DNA from: Bacteroidota bacterium
GTDB lineage: Bacteria > Bacteroidota > Bacteroidia > AKYH767-A > JAHEYN01
Direction of reading: 5' to 3'
Length of the DNA stretch: 38,744 nucleotides
NCBI GenBank assembly: GCA_947448795.1
Contig: CANFOZ010000021.1
Span: 1-38,744, forward strand
Every line of letters starts with the position of its first letter. Position 1 is the stretch's first letter. Shown here one piece after another: positions 17,400 through 25,837 of this stretch. Both the position numbers and the translations under genes were made by a program. The notes below the pieces were generated by a model. The model was not told the DNA's origin. It did not search any database and worked only from the letters and a program-made list of their open reading frames with translations.

Positions 17400-19430
17400 C
17401 TAGCGCTCTGCTTTAACCATGCGCGTGGTGTGAACGACCCCACCCAGGTCGAGCTGTATCGTGTATAAGCCTGCTGGCTGACCTGCGAGATTGATTGGCT
17501 GCTGATGCGCGCCTGCCGTCATCATTCCTGCATCGGCAAAGAACACGCGCTCGCCTAAAAGGTTGTATACCGAAACCCGCACCTGCCGGTTCTCTTTGAG
17601 TTGATACATCAGCACATTTTGATCGTTAGCAGGATTTGGAAATAGTTTAACGATGCCATTACCTGGGCCATCGCTGTTTGGTGTTGATGAAGGGATGGTG
17701 GCAAAAGACGATTGGTACACCTCTTTCGTGGCGTTGTTTTGAACGAACACAACAACCAAGAGATCGGTGAATTCTTCAACCGTGTTTGTGCTTGGAAAAG
17801 TGTATGTTTTAGTAATCGCATAAGGTGTGCCTGAAGTGAGAGACGTGATTGTTGTGCCCGATCCGTTAGAAATCATTTTCTGCTCCACATAGTGAAACTC
17901 GGTTTCTCCATTGCTGCTCACATTACCGGTGGTTTTGCGTTCAACAACAGCGATGTGCATGCGCAGATTCGTCGTTGCACCGAAATCAGCTATAGGGTCG
18001 ATGCTACCTGTCACTGTTACCTTCTGATTCGCCATGGTATAGTAGGCATTGATGTTCATAAACGCAGGGATTGCGCGTTCGGCATTCAGCTGAGCGGTGG
18101 TGTAAGAACCCTCATCCTTACTCACCCCATCCACAAACATGTTCGGAATGGAAGAGATCCCGTAATAACCGCGACGGGTCTCGCCATCGGCGTTGTAATA
18201 AATATCGCCCGTGCCTGGCCAGTTCATTTGGTATTTGATGGCTGTGAATTTATCCGGATTGGCATCCAACACGCCGTTGAGGTTTGGCGAAGCGGCTGCA
18301 CATGGACCACAGGTTGAGCTTGTGAACACTTCGAACAAAGGCGTTCGTTGGGTGATGTCGTTTACCACAATAACAGGTTTCGTCTTGTTGTCGTTGGCGG
18401 TAATCATATCCGCGTTGCCATTGAGGTCGCTAGCCCACACGGTCAAGCTATACGTTGCCGCTGAAGGCGGCGCCCAGGTGCTAGTGTGAGAAACAGTTGC
18501 AGCGCCAAACACAGGCACATTCGTACTGATTGTTGTTGAGGTTACTGTAGCGCCACCATCGATGGAATAGTTCAGCTTGAGACTTGAAATAGCCGTTGAA
18601 CCGAAGTTCTCCACACGCGCACTGATGGTATAAGGCGCTTGCGCAAGCACGAGGTAGTCGTTTAAATTGATGGCAGAAATAGCGGCATCAAAAGCAGGCT
18701 GAGCTCCTTGGTTAAACTCGTAGTACACATTTCCTGTGGGCGTGGCGTTGGTGCCTGATAGACTGCTAACAGCTGGAGATCCAGATACAGAGGTGGCGGT
18801 GCTGGCATCAATTTGCACGCCTAGGGTTAAGCTGGTGGTTGATGGGCTTGAGCGCTGATCAACGATATAAATAGTGTTGGTGCTTTCTTCCAATACAATA
18901 CTCCAGATCGACCAGCTGCTGGCCGTTCCGGGAATATGACAACCGTCGTACATAATCCAGTGCTGACGGTTTGGAGCTGTGCCGAATGTTTTAGAAACAA
19001 CAGCCGGTGTAAAGCCGGTGAGGTCGGTACCCGTTTCTAAGCCCCATAAACAGATGGATTGATTGGGGATGAGCGCACTTGGCAGCGTGCCGTTGGAGGT
19101 GCTTGGCACCGTTACCACGGTGGCTGTGTCGAAGGTAAGAATGCCGCTTGTACTCACTTTGTAGTGCGTTACCGGCAAGCCGTTGAATGCGAATGCGAAA
19201 GGCAGTGCTTTAACTGCAGAATAAGCAGGAGTAGCAGGGGTAGTTGCTTGCCCTGTCATGACTGTTGTCCAGCCTGTTGGCAAACCACCACCGAGCGGGT
19301 ATTCGTTGTCGTTGTTGAGATTGCCTGGGTTCGTATTGCTCGTGGTTAGGTGCGGTACATAATAGTATTGCGCCATGACGGTCGAACTATGCAGCGCTAT
19401 TAAAGCAATCAGTGTAAGGAGTTTCTTCAT
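17400..19430 (-). CDS. Omp28-like protein with T9SS sorting domain
   Basis: The 676-residue product has a signal peptide (MKKLLTLIALIALHSSTVMA), a beta-rich region at about 25-245 similar to domains preceding Omp28 units, a CARDB/Ig-like segment at about 260-350 (ENFGSTAISSLKLNYSIDGG), and an Omp28 thioredoxin-like domain at about 362-540 with STCGPCAAASP (Cys 374 and 377) and GISSIPNMFVDG bearing the likely cis-proline. A type A sorting domain closes the chain (LFPNPANDQNVLMYQL to AGLYTIQL). It should therefore act outside the outer membrane. A good promoter lies 25 bp upstream. Confidence 0.88.
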   Translation of the reverse strand: MKKLLTLIALIALHSSTVMAQYYYVPHLTTSNTNPGNLNNDNEYPLGGGLPTGWTTVMTGQATTPATPAYSAVKALPFAFAFNGLPVTHYKVSTSGILTFDTATVVTVPSTSNGTLPSALIPNQSICLWGLETGTDLTGFTPAVVSKTFGTAPNRQHWIMYDGCHIPGTASSWSIWSIVLEESTNTIYIVDQRSSPSTTSLTLGVQIDASTATSVSGSPAVSSLSGTNATPTGNVYYEFNQGAQPAFDAAISAINLNDYLVLAQAPYTISARVENFGSTAISSLKLNYSIDGGATVTSTTISTNVPVFGAATVSHTSTWAPPSAATYSLTVWASDLNGNADMITANDNKTKPVIVVNDITQRTPLFEVFTSSTCGPCAAASPNLNGVLDANPDKFTAIKYQMNWPGTGDIYYNADGETRRGYYGISSIPNMFVDGVSKDEGSYTTAQLNAERAIPAFMNINAYYTMANQKVTVTGSIDPIADFGATTNLRMHIAVVERKTTGNVSSNGETEFHYVEQKMISNGSGTTITSLTSGTPYAITKTYTFPSTNTVEEFTDLLVVVFVQNNATKEVYQSSFATIPSSTPNSDGPGNGIVKLFPNPANDQNVLMYQLKENRQVRVSVYNLLGERVFFADAGMMTAGAHQQPINLAGQPAGLYTIQLDLGGVVHTTRMVKAER

Positions 19431-19454
19431 GGCGCAAGGGTTTGGTTTGTCTTG

Positions 19455-19486
19455 TAAATTTAAACCCCCTGCACCTAATAAGCAAA
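19455..19486 (-). promoter_or_regulatory. Promoter of the Omp28-like T9SS gene
   Basis: On the minus strand TTTG (19483-19486) is followed after 20 nt by TAAATTTA (19455-19462), one base from the TAnnTTTG consensus, and 24 nt before the ATG at 19430. Confidence 0.6.
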
Positions 19487-19510
19487 TAAGATGCCTTTAA
19501 TATTGCTAAT

Positions 19511-19550
19511 AAAAAAAGAGGCCGCACCGAGAATTCGGGACGGCCTCTTT
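19511..19550 (-). terminator. Rho-independent terminator of the redoxin-like T9SS gene
   Basis: AAAGAGGCCG at 19515-19524 pairs perfectly with CGGCCTCTTT at 19541-19550 around a 16-nt loop. Read on the minus strand the hairpin ends in seven T residues, 17 bp after the stop of the 19567 gene. Confidence 0.9.
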
Positions 19551-19566
19551 GAAAGAGCTAAGTAAA

Positions 19567-21264
19567 TTACTTTACAAACTTGGTAGTTGACACGCCGTTA
19601 GCGGTGTGCAAGTTAACCATGTAAGCACCAGCGCTGAGGTCAGCGATGTTGATGCCGATGTTGTTTGTACCTGCATTCACCATGCCGAGGTTCTGGGTGT
19701 AAACCACTTGACCAAGTACATTTGTGATTTCGATGCTTGCCTCTTGTGCAACAGCGAAGTTAGTTGCAAGCGTGATGTTGTTTGTAGCAGGGTTTGGGTA
19801 AACAGAAAGACCGCTGTTCAAGCTGATGTTCTGAACCCCTGTTGTGCTTGTCAAGTTGATATCGTCAATCCAGCAGTAGTTGCCGTAGCCGCTAGTGCCT
19901 TTGAAAGCAACCAACACGTTATCTTGACCAACATATGCGCTCAGATCCACAGACTCTTGTCTCCAGTCAGCAGCTGCAGTAGCAATGTATTGTCCAGCAA
20001 AAGCCGCATGCGTAGCAAGGGTTGATGCTGATTTGTTCCAGATGCTCGTCCAAGATGCTCCGCAGTTGGTAGAAACCACTACATCCAAACGATCATTTTC
20101 AGTTCCATTATAGCCTGCATAAGACACCCAAAATTTGAGACCTGCGTTGCCGCTGAGAGCTGACATGTTCAACTCTGGTAATACAAGGTTGCCTGTTGTT
20201 CCAGCACTAGCGCTATAAAAGCTACAGCCGGCAGCATAGTTTGCATTCACACCGTCATGGCCTGTAATTGCAGTTCCACCATAGGTAAACCAAAGGCCGC
20301 CTGTTGTATTCCAATCTGTTGATGGAAAAGATGCAGAGAATGGCTCAGAAATAGGAGCGGTTACTTTGTTAAGGTAAGTAAGGTTAGCAGAAATCATGTT
20401 GTTGGTTACAATACCTGTTCCGCCATCACCACCGGTGATTACAAAAGAAAGATTTGGTTGTGCAGAGAAAGTAACGTTAGGAATGGTTACAGTTGCAGTA
20501 GCGTAAGTAGTAGCTAATGTGCCCGTGTATGTAGCAGAACCGATTGCAGTAGTTCCGTTCATAGCAGTAACAGTAACGTTAGAAAGTGGGCCTGAACCGT
20601 TATTCTGAATGATCACAGGAAGGTTAACTGCTGCGCAGTTATAAGCTGTAGGTGTGCCTGTGTACGAAATCAAAGCTGCATCCGTAGTAACAGCACCACC
20701 TGGAGCAGGGCATGACGCCATTGCGGTAGCGATGTCTGCTGCAGTCGCCTGACCAATTTCGCGGATGATACGGTTAGGACAAATCATGTAAACAGTTGGG
20801 AAGTACCCGATTTGGTAGCCGCTTAAGAATGCGCTAGCGCCAGGAGTTGCAGTAGCCAAGTCGATGATTGGGTATAAAGTACCAGCAGTCCAGTCGCCTT
20901 GTGTGTTGGTTGCTGCAGTACCGCCAGTAAGTGCAGGACCATGTAACTGAGCCGTTGTGTTAGTTAATTCACCTTCGATGAAGAACACCATTGCAGTGTT
21001 GTCACCGCTTGGGCCATGTGCTGCGTAAAAAGATTCAAGAGCACCTGTGTTGTGATAACTCCAGCATGGTCCACACCAAGCTGCAGATACATCGATAACC
21101 ACGGTTTTGCCTTGATCGAGGATGCTGTACAGGGTGTACGGATTGCCATTAATGTCAGAGAAAGTCCAGTTTGGAGCAACGCTGTAATCAGCCAACTGAG
21201 CAGATGCTGGCTTAGTCAGTGCTACACCGCAAACGAGAGCGAGAGCGAGTAAAACTTTTTTCAT
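19567..21264 (-). CDS. Redoxin-like T9SS-exported protein
   Basis: The 565-residue product begins with a signal peptide (MKKVLLALALVCGVALTKPASA) and a redoxin/TlpA-like domain at about 27-190: WTFSDINGNPYTLY, VSAAWCGPCWSYH (Cys 64 and 67) and YFPTVYMICP with the cis-proline. Next is a CARDB/Ig-like part at about 205-300, then a jelly-roll (MAM-like) domain at about 320-470 (GNLVLPELNMS, LDVVVSTNCGASW, WIDDINLTS), and a type A sorting domain (VYPNPATNNITL to GAYMVNLHT). An intact CGPC in a protein sent outside the cell suggests an extracellular thiol-disulfide activity; the target is unknown. It has its own promoter and strong terminator, so it is probably monocistronic. Confidence 0.9.
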   Translation of the reverse strand: MKKVLLALALVCGVALTKPASAQLADYSVAPNWTFSDINGNPYTLYSILDQGKTVVIDVSAAWCGPCWSYHNTGALESFYAAHGPSGDNTAMVFFIEGELTNTTAQLHGPALTGGTAATNTQGDWTAGTLYPIIDLATATPGASAFLSGYQIGYFPTVYMICPNRIIREIGQATAADIATAMASCPAPGGAVTTDAALISYTGTPTAYNCAAVNLPVIIQNNGSGPLSNVTVTAMNGTTAIGSATYTGTLATTYATATVTIPNVTFSAQPNLSFVITGGDGGTGIVTNNMISANLTYLNKVTAPISEPFSASFPSTDWNTTGGLWFTYGGTAITGHDGVNANYAAGCSFYSASAGTTGNLVLPELNMSALSGNAGLKFWVSYAGYNGTENDRLDVVVSTNCGASWTSIWNKSASTLATHAAFAGQYIATAAADWRQESVDLSAYVGQDNVLVAFKGTSGYGNYCWIDDINLTSTTGVQNISLNSGLSVYPNPATNNITLATNFAVAQEASIEITNVLGQVVYTQNLGMVNAGTNNIGINIADLSAGAYMVNLHTANGVSTTKFVK

Positions 21265-21295
21265 TTTTAATTTGGGGTTTAGTTAGTAATTAGGT

Positions 21296-21326
21296 TAAAA
21301 GTATAGATTGAATTTCAAATAAGCAA
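21296..21326 (-). promoter_or_regulatory. Promoter of the redoxin-like T9SS gene
   Basis: On the minus strand TTG (21324-21326) is followed after 20 nt by TACTTTTA (21296-21303), one base from TAnnTTTG, 31 nt before the ATG at 21264. It fills the gap behind the 21331 gene. Confidence 0.55.
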
Positions 21327-21330
21327 TAAA

Positions 21331-22062
21331 TTAATTCTTAACAAGGCGACGCGTCTGGCAACTATTTGCAGCGGTGCATTTCACCATATAAACGCCACTT
21401 TGCAAAGACTGCAGGTTGATGCGGTTGTGAGGGCCAACGAGAACCCCTGTAAGTACTTGATTTCCTAAAAGATCGAATACACGGTAGCTAGCGTTATTGG
21501 CATACTCCGCGGCTAACTCAAAAGAAACATAGTCGGAAGCTGGGTTTGGCGAAATACTAAAGGTATTTGCCGCTGCCTTTTGTGAAGGCAGGATACCCGT
21601 TGGCGTACATGTTGGTCCAGTTGGGCAGCCGTTGATGGTGAGGACGATGGTGTCGCCACCGGCGATTGCGCTGCATGAGCGCACCAAGAATTTCAAATAA
21701 CCCACCCCACCGGTATCATTCAAGGCAACATTTAATTTTAAAAATCCATGCCCTCCCACCGGGATGGAATCCATGGTACGACTACTTGGGACATTGGTAA
21801 AACAAAGGTCGTAATCGCACAAGGAAATATCCCAACAACGCGGAATGGTATTTTCAAGCACCTGCCAGTTCAAACAAATCAATCCTCCTGTGGTATTGTT
21901 GAAGTCCACTTCAGCCACGCCCCCGGCATTACAGGCAATATCCACGCTAACCGATTTATTCGGACTCACTGTATATTCTTGCGCCATCAGCGAGCCTAAG
22001 AAGGCAAAGGACAGAAGCAATGTAAAGGCAAAAGCGTAGGGTGTTTGTACTTTTTTTATCAT
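21331..22062 (-). CDS. Small secreted protein with T9SS sorting domain
   Basis: The 243-residue product has a signal peptide (MIKKVQTPYAFAF... ending LMA near residue 27), a beta-sandwich-like central part of about 130 residues with several Cys residues (CLNWQVLENTIP, SLCDYDLCF, GYLKFLVRSC), and a type A sorting domain (ISPNPASDYVSFEL to SGVYMVKC). I do not recognise the central domain; the NWQV and DYDLC segments look like domains of T9SS proteins that describe structural rather than enzymatic parts. It lies between the redoxin-like gene and the second TonB receptor on the same strand, with its own likely promoter. Confidence 0.82.
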   Translation of the reverse strand: MIKKVQTPYAFAFTLLLSFAFLGSLMAQEYTVSPNKSVSVDIACNAGGVAEVDFNNTTGGLICLNWQVLENTIPRCWDISLCDYDLCFTNVPSSRTMDSIPVGGHGFLKLNVALNDTGGVGYLKFLVRSCSAIAGGDTIVLTINGCPTGPTCTPTGILPSQKAAANTFSISPNPASDYVSFELAAEYANNASYRVFDLLGNQVLTGVLVGPHNRINLQSLQSGVYMVKCTAANSCQTRRLVKN

Positions 22063-22093
22063 GGGTTGCAGCTAATAGTCTAGAATGAGAATT

Positions 22094-22124
22094 CGAAGAT
22101 ATATCCTTTCGCTGAATTCTCCAA
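22094..22124 (-). promoter_or_regulatory. Promoter of the 22062 secreted-protein gene
   Basis: On the minus strand TTG (22122-22124) is followed after 20 nt by TATCTTCG (22094-22101), one base from TAnnTTTG, 31 nt before the ATG. Confidence 0.45.
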
Positions 22125-22171
22125 GCCCAACACTAATTAGCAAGTAATTTTGACAAAGGCAAAACAAAAAA

Positions 22172-24400
22172 TCAGATATCCAGCTTAAAGGAAATATTTA
22201 CTACACGGCCTTCAACAGGCCCCCAAAGTGGTCGAAATACAGGTGATTGGGTATTTCCACCCACTAAAGTCTCGTGTTTGGCTTGGCGCGCATCAAACAG
22301 GTTCTCGCAGTTCAATACCAAACTCGCTTTTCCAAACTTTTTCTCCACCATAGCAGCCCAGAACCAATAGTTCTGCACCTTTTTTCCACTGTAGATGTAT
22401 TGATTAAAAAAGGCGCTGGTTTCAATGCCGATACGCCATTTACCTTCTTCAGCATAGGCCAAGGTGGCGGAAATTTTATCCTTCGGATTAAATGGCAAGG
22501 GCACTAAAGCAGCATCCCCCGTAAACAGATGCGTCCAGTTCATACCCGGATCAAATTGCTGCAAGGCCTCGGTATGGTTGTAGCCGAGATACACTTCCAA
22601 CTCATCGAGGTTCATCTGCACATAGGTGTCAGAGCCATAGCTGCTCACGCTGTGATTACCGGTCTTCATTACTTGCCTTCCAAGCGAGTCGAAGCCCATC
22701 ACGAGTGGATCGTTGATACGTGTGAAATAAAAAGCTTGGTTGATGGCAAAGCCTACTTTATCCCAAAGCAAAGCATGATAGTTGATGTCGGTGTTCAGGC
22801 CAGCCGAACGCTCGGCCTTTAAGGAAGATGCGTTATTGAACAAGAGCGGTGAGGGCTCGGCCAATGTGAATATGTCGGCGGCTTTGTAACCAAGCCCTCC
22901 GGCAAAACGCCACGACCAACGATTGTTTGGTTTGTAAAACAAAGCGAGTCGCGGCAATACAAAGTGTTCACCGCCTATCCGCTGATCTACACGCAACCCA
23001 GACTCAAGCATCCACGTCGGATTTAAATGCCAATCATCCTGAATAAAAACACCTGGCGTGTAATTTTCGAAGCTGCTTAACCAGGTCGTATCAGATGCGC
23101 CTTTGACGAAGGTTGTTGAAACGAAATTAAGACCCGCCGTTATCGTGTGTTTTTCGCTGGTATACTGATCGCTGAGCTCGGTATAGCTGGTGAAATTAGT
23201 ACCGTGAAAATGAAAGTTCGGCACTTGCATGTCGCGCTCAAAGGCGCTACCGGCCGACTTGAAGGCAATACTGTGTTGCTTGTTGAAACGATGGTCAAAT
23301 TGCACATCGAGGGTGTTGCGGTTACTGTGCTCCAGTTGCAGAAAAGGATGCGCTGCAGTGGGGCCGTTTTTCAAGGCCTCGACATCGCCGCTGCGGCGAT
23401 GGTCGAACACCGAGGTGAGTCCGATGCTGGTCGTTGATTTTTCTCCATACAAAAATACGCGCGGATGAACAATGAAATTATCGTTCTCAGGTACTTCCGA
23501 AAAACCATCTTTGTTAATGTCGGCAAAGGCCTTGCGGTTGGCTCCTGCAAAGAAGGTCATCCCAATCTTGTCGTTCTTTTTTGAAACAAAGGCATTGATG
23601 TTCTTCTCGTTCAAGCTGGATGCATTAAAAAGCATGCTAACGCGCGGCGAATCCACAGGCGTTCTTGATATGAAATTGATGAGTCCGGCGATTGCCCCGC
23701 CGCCGTAAAGCGTCGACATTGATCCCTTCACGATTTCCACCTGCTTAAGATCCAAAGGCGGAATTGAAAGGACGCCTATGCTGCCTGAAAAGCCGCCATA
23801 CAAAGGCAAGCCATCGCGCATTAGTTGTGTGTATTGCGGATCAAGTCCTTGCATGCGCACCGCGTCGTTGCCATTTACTGGATTGGTGCGTTGAATGGTG
23901 ATAACAGCGATGTCGCCAAGAATACTTCCAACACCACTTGGCACCAAGGCGCTTTCTTCATCCATCTCCTCCTGGCCTAGCACTTCCACTTTCTGAGGCA
24001 GGTCTTCGATGTGCATATTCGTGCGCGTGGTACTCACGGTGATCTCTTCCAAATCTTGACCAACGGCATGCAATAAAATCGTTCTTTCAACAAGCTCGCT
24101 GCTTGAAAAGTCCAGAACTAGACTATCGCTGCGATAGCCCACCAAAGAGAATCGCAAGGTGTGCAAACCGGCAGGTATATCCTTGATTTCTAGATGCCCT
24201 TGGACATCGCTGGTGTTACCCAACAAACTTCCGACAACAATACCATTCACCCCGATCAGTGTCTCTTTGCTCTCGGCATCAAGGAGCAGGGCTCTAAGTG
24301 TATGCTGTGCAAATAAGGGGCTGCCCAAAAGCAGGATACAGCCTAAAAAAAGCAAACGCTTGTAGCGTATTAACATAGGCCGTTTTTTTAACGAATTCAT
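22172..24400 (-). CDS. TonB-dependent outer-membrane receptor
   Basis: The 742-residue product starts at the ATG at 24400, or at 24376 (MLIRYKRLL) which gives a shorter signal peptide ending LFAQ. A carboxypeptidase-D-like domain covers about residues 33-115 (LLLDAESKETLIGVNGIVVG), a plug about 118-250 (VEVLGQEEM, RMQGLDPQYTQLMRDGLPLYG, VEIVKGSMSTLYGGGAIAGL), and a barrel the rest, ending VVNISFKLDI. The plug reads like the CirA/FepA/BtuB-type receptors rather than the SusC type at 11011, so a small chelate or cofactor is more likely than a glycan; this is inference. No adjacent transporter names the substrate. Confidence 0.92.
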   Translation of the reverse strand: MNSLKKRPMLIRYKRLLFLGCILLLGSPLFAQHTLRALLLDAESKETLIGVNGIVVGSLLGNTSDVQGHLEIKDIPAGLHTLRFSLVGYRSDSLVLDFSSSELVERTILLHAVGQDLEEITVSTTRTNMHIEDLPQKVEVLGQEEMDEESALVPSGVGSILGDIAVITIQRTNPVNGNDAVRMQGLDPQYTQLMRDGLPLYGGFSGSIGVLSIPPLDLKQVEIVKGSMSTLYGGGAIAGLINFISRTPVDSPRVSMLFNASSLNEKNINAFVSKKNDKIGMTFFAGANRKAFADINKDGFSEVPENDNFIVHPRVFLYGEKSTTSIGLTSVFDHRRSGDVEALKNGPTAAHPFLQLEHSNRNTLDVQFDHRFNKQHSIAFKSAGSAFERDMQVPNFHFHGTNFTSYTELSDQYTSEKHTITAGLNFVSTTFVKGASDTTWLSSFENYTPGVFIQDDWHLNPTWMLESGLRVDQRIGGEHFVLPRLALFYKPNNRWSWRFAGGLGYKAADIFTLAEPSPLLFNNASSLKAERSAGLNTDINYHALLWDKVGFAINQAFYFTRINDPLVMGFDSLGRQVMKTGNHSVSSYGSDTYVQMNLDELEVYLGYNHTEALQQFDPGMNWTHLFTGDAALVPLPFNPKDKISATLAYAEEGKWRIGIETSAFFNQYIYSGKKVQNYWFWAAMVEKKFGKASLVLNCENLFDARQAKHETLVGGNTQSPVFRPLWGPVEGRVVNISFKLDI

Positions 24401-24439
24401 AGGGTTTTAGCTAAATCGAAACGCGTACAAAATACAAAG

Positions 24440-24479
24440 CCCCTTCTTCACTTGGTTGGATAACCTGTTAAGAAAGGGG
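24440..24479. terminator. Imperfect two-tier hairpin, possible weak terminator
   Basis: CCCCTTCTT (24440-24448) pairs with AAGAAAGGGG (24470-24479) with one bulged A, and an inner GGTT/AACC stem (24454-24457, 24462-24465) sits in the loop. It lies between the 24516 gene and the TonB receptor; only short T-runs follow on either strand. Confidence 0.35.
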
Positions 24480-24515
24480 TTTTGTGTCCTCAACGGCAAA
24501 AATGCCGCGATTGGG

Positions 24516-25034
24516 TTATTGCTTGCCTTGAGCAGGAGTCTTTTTAGGAGCAGCTTTAACGGGCTCGGGCTTTTTCACATCCTCATCCCCACTACCACTG
24601 CCAGAACCAGCTTCTTTACGAATGAAATTGCCTTTATCATCAAAGGTTGTTATCGAACCCTTATACTCAACGATATACATGGTTTTATTAACACGTGTAT
24701 ATAGCACCTCTTCCGCTTCTTTCACATCTTCGAGCTTTGCGGTTTTTTTGATGAATTCCTGTGCCGCTTTTGGAAGATCCGAGGCCTTCCTGCTTTTAAT
24801 AAAAGAAAACACTTGACCAGTAGGCAACACGCATACAGCAACCTCGTTGTCTTTCTTCTTCACCCACGCTTCGTAGCGACCACTTTCTAATTCCCAACGA
24901 ATGACCGGTGTTTTCGGATAAACAGAGTCTACGCATGCTTTCACTATTGCTGGCACATCAGCTGCATTCAAATCTTTTCCAAAAGAAAAATGCGCTGCTA
25001 AAAAAAGCATTGAAGAAACGAGGATTTTTTTCAT
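24516..25034 (-). CDS. PepSY-like periplasmic protein
   Basis: A signal peptide (MKKILVSSMLFLAAHFSFG) leads a 172-residue protein with two weak repeats of the PepSY-like (BLIP-like) fold. The second, LPKAAQEFIKKTAKLEDVKEAEEV followed by YIVEYKGSITTFDDKGNFI, is the clear one. The C-terminal 30 residues are a low-complexity tail rich in Gly, Ser, Lys and Pro (GSGSGSGDEDVKKPEP), probably disordered. Family members are small periplasmic or surface proteins of unknown role, often several per genome in Bacteroidota. The gene follows the 25079 gene by 44 bp on the same strand. Confidence 0.72.
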   Translation of the reverse strand: MKKILVSSMLFLAAHFSFGKDLNAADVPAIVKACVDSVYPKTPVIRWELESGRYEAWVKKKDNEVAVCVLPTGQVFSFIKSRKASDLPKAAQEFIKKTAKLEDVKEAEEVLYTRVNKTMYIVEYKGSITTFDDKGNFIRKEAGSGSGSGDEDVKKPEPVKAAPKKTPAQGKQ

Positions 25035-25078
25035 AAAAAAATTTTGATTTATAGGTTAACGTATCTTTCTTTACTTTA

Positions 25079-25546
25079 TTACTTTGTTTTTTGTCCAGGC
25101 ACCTTTTTCTCTTTGAGTGCGCCGGTTATGTTATACATCATACGCGTGGAACCGTCTTTCTTATTCCATTCGGCGGTGCCTTCAATCTGCTTGCCGGTTA
25201 CGGTGCCCGAAAAAATAATTTCTTCGTTTCCGTCATTCTTCATGGTGCATTCAAAGTCAATGCTCGTTCCGCTTTGTGCAGTCTTTTGAGTAGCGGTAAA
25301 CTTCGCAGCTTTAAAATGATCGTCGATACTCAGCTTTTTTGATTTTAACTTATCCCCTTTAAAATTAAGCTCATCGGGATACACCTTGTTTTTCTTGCCC
25401 ATGTCCTCAGTCAATTCGATGGTGTAGATCTTGTTGTTCAACAAGGTATCAATCACGGGTGCCTGCGCTTTGCTCACGTGCGACAAACTCATGGATGCGA
25501 GCAAAAACAAGGCTGCAAGCATTGATTTTTGAAAGGTGTTTTTCAT
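25079..25546 (-). CDS. Secreted protein of unknown function
   Basis: The 155-residue product has a signal peptide (MKNTFQKSMLAALFLLASMSLSHVSKA) and then a lysine-rich domain I do not recognise: about 125 residues with strands such as IYTIELTEDMG, KSKKLSIDDHF and IIFSGTVTGKQIEGTAEW. The alternation suggests a small beta-sheet protein, perhaps a lipocalin-like or DUF fold; this is only an impression of the pattern. It begins 23 bp after the stop of the HMA-like gene and may be cotranscribed with it. Confidence 0.7.
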   Translation of the reverse strand: MKNTFQKSMLAALFLLASMSLSHVSKAQAPVIDTLLNNKIYTIELTEDMGKKNKVYPDELNFKGDKLKSKKLSIDDHFKAAKFTATQKTAQSGTSIDFECTMKNDGNEEIIFSGTVTGKQIEGTAEWNKKDGSTRMMYNITGALKEKKVPGQKTK

Positions 25547-25569
25547 GCTTAATGATTTATTAGTAAAGT

Positions 25570-25800
25570 TTAAAGGGCCTCTTCGGTTTGTTCTGAAATT
25601 TTGAAGTCGACCATGCTTTCCATGATTTTCTTCAGGTCCTTTGCATCGATGATGGCAGAATCAAAAGTAAGCCAAGCCTCGCCATTTTGAAGGTCAATCG
25701 AATGTTCTATCACGCCGTCCATCACAAAATGCTTCGCCAAGGAATCGCAATCCCCGTCGCAGGACATACCGTCTATTTTAAGTTTGATACGTTTCTTCAT
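25570..25800 (-). CDS. Small heavy-metal-associated (HMA) domain-like protein
   Basis: The first ATG is at 25800; the frame continues to a TTG at 25806 but that adds only two residues. The 76-residue product has the size and strand-helix order of an HMA metallochaperone (KRIKLKIDGMSCDGDC, a helix, DLQNGEAWLTFDS, DAKDLKKIMESM). The metal site is odd: instead of GMxCxxC it reads GMSCDGDC, with Cys 14 and Cys 18 three residues apart. That spacing could still bind metal, or the site may have changed use. It follows sdhB by 37 bp, with a perfect hairpin between them. Confidence 0.72.
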   Translation of the reverse strand: MKKRIKLKIDGMSCDGDCDSLAKHFVMDGVIEHSIDLQNGEAWLTFDSAIIDAKDLKKIMESMVDFKISEQTEEAL

Positions 25801-25809
25801 ATACAAAGA

Positions 25810-25830
25810 GATCCCGTAAAATACGGGATC
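25810..25830 (-). terminator. Perfect 9-bp hairpin after sdhB
   Basis: GATCCCGTA (25810-25818) and TACGGGATC (25822-25830) form a perfect stem with a 3-nt loop, 7 bp after the sdhB stop and 9 bp before the next ATG on the minus strand. No long T-run follows, so it may attenuate or stabilise the sdh mRNA end rather than fully terminate. Confidence 0.45.
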
Positions 25831-25837
25831 TAGGTCA

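Noticed and set aside
24486-24515. Short CGGCA/TGCCG hairpin after the PepSY-like gene as terminator
   Set aside because: The stem is only 5 bp and no T-run follows.
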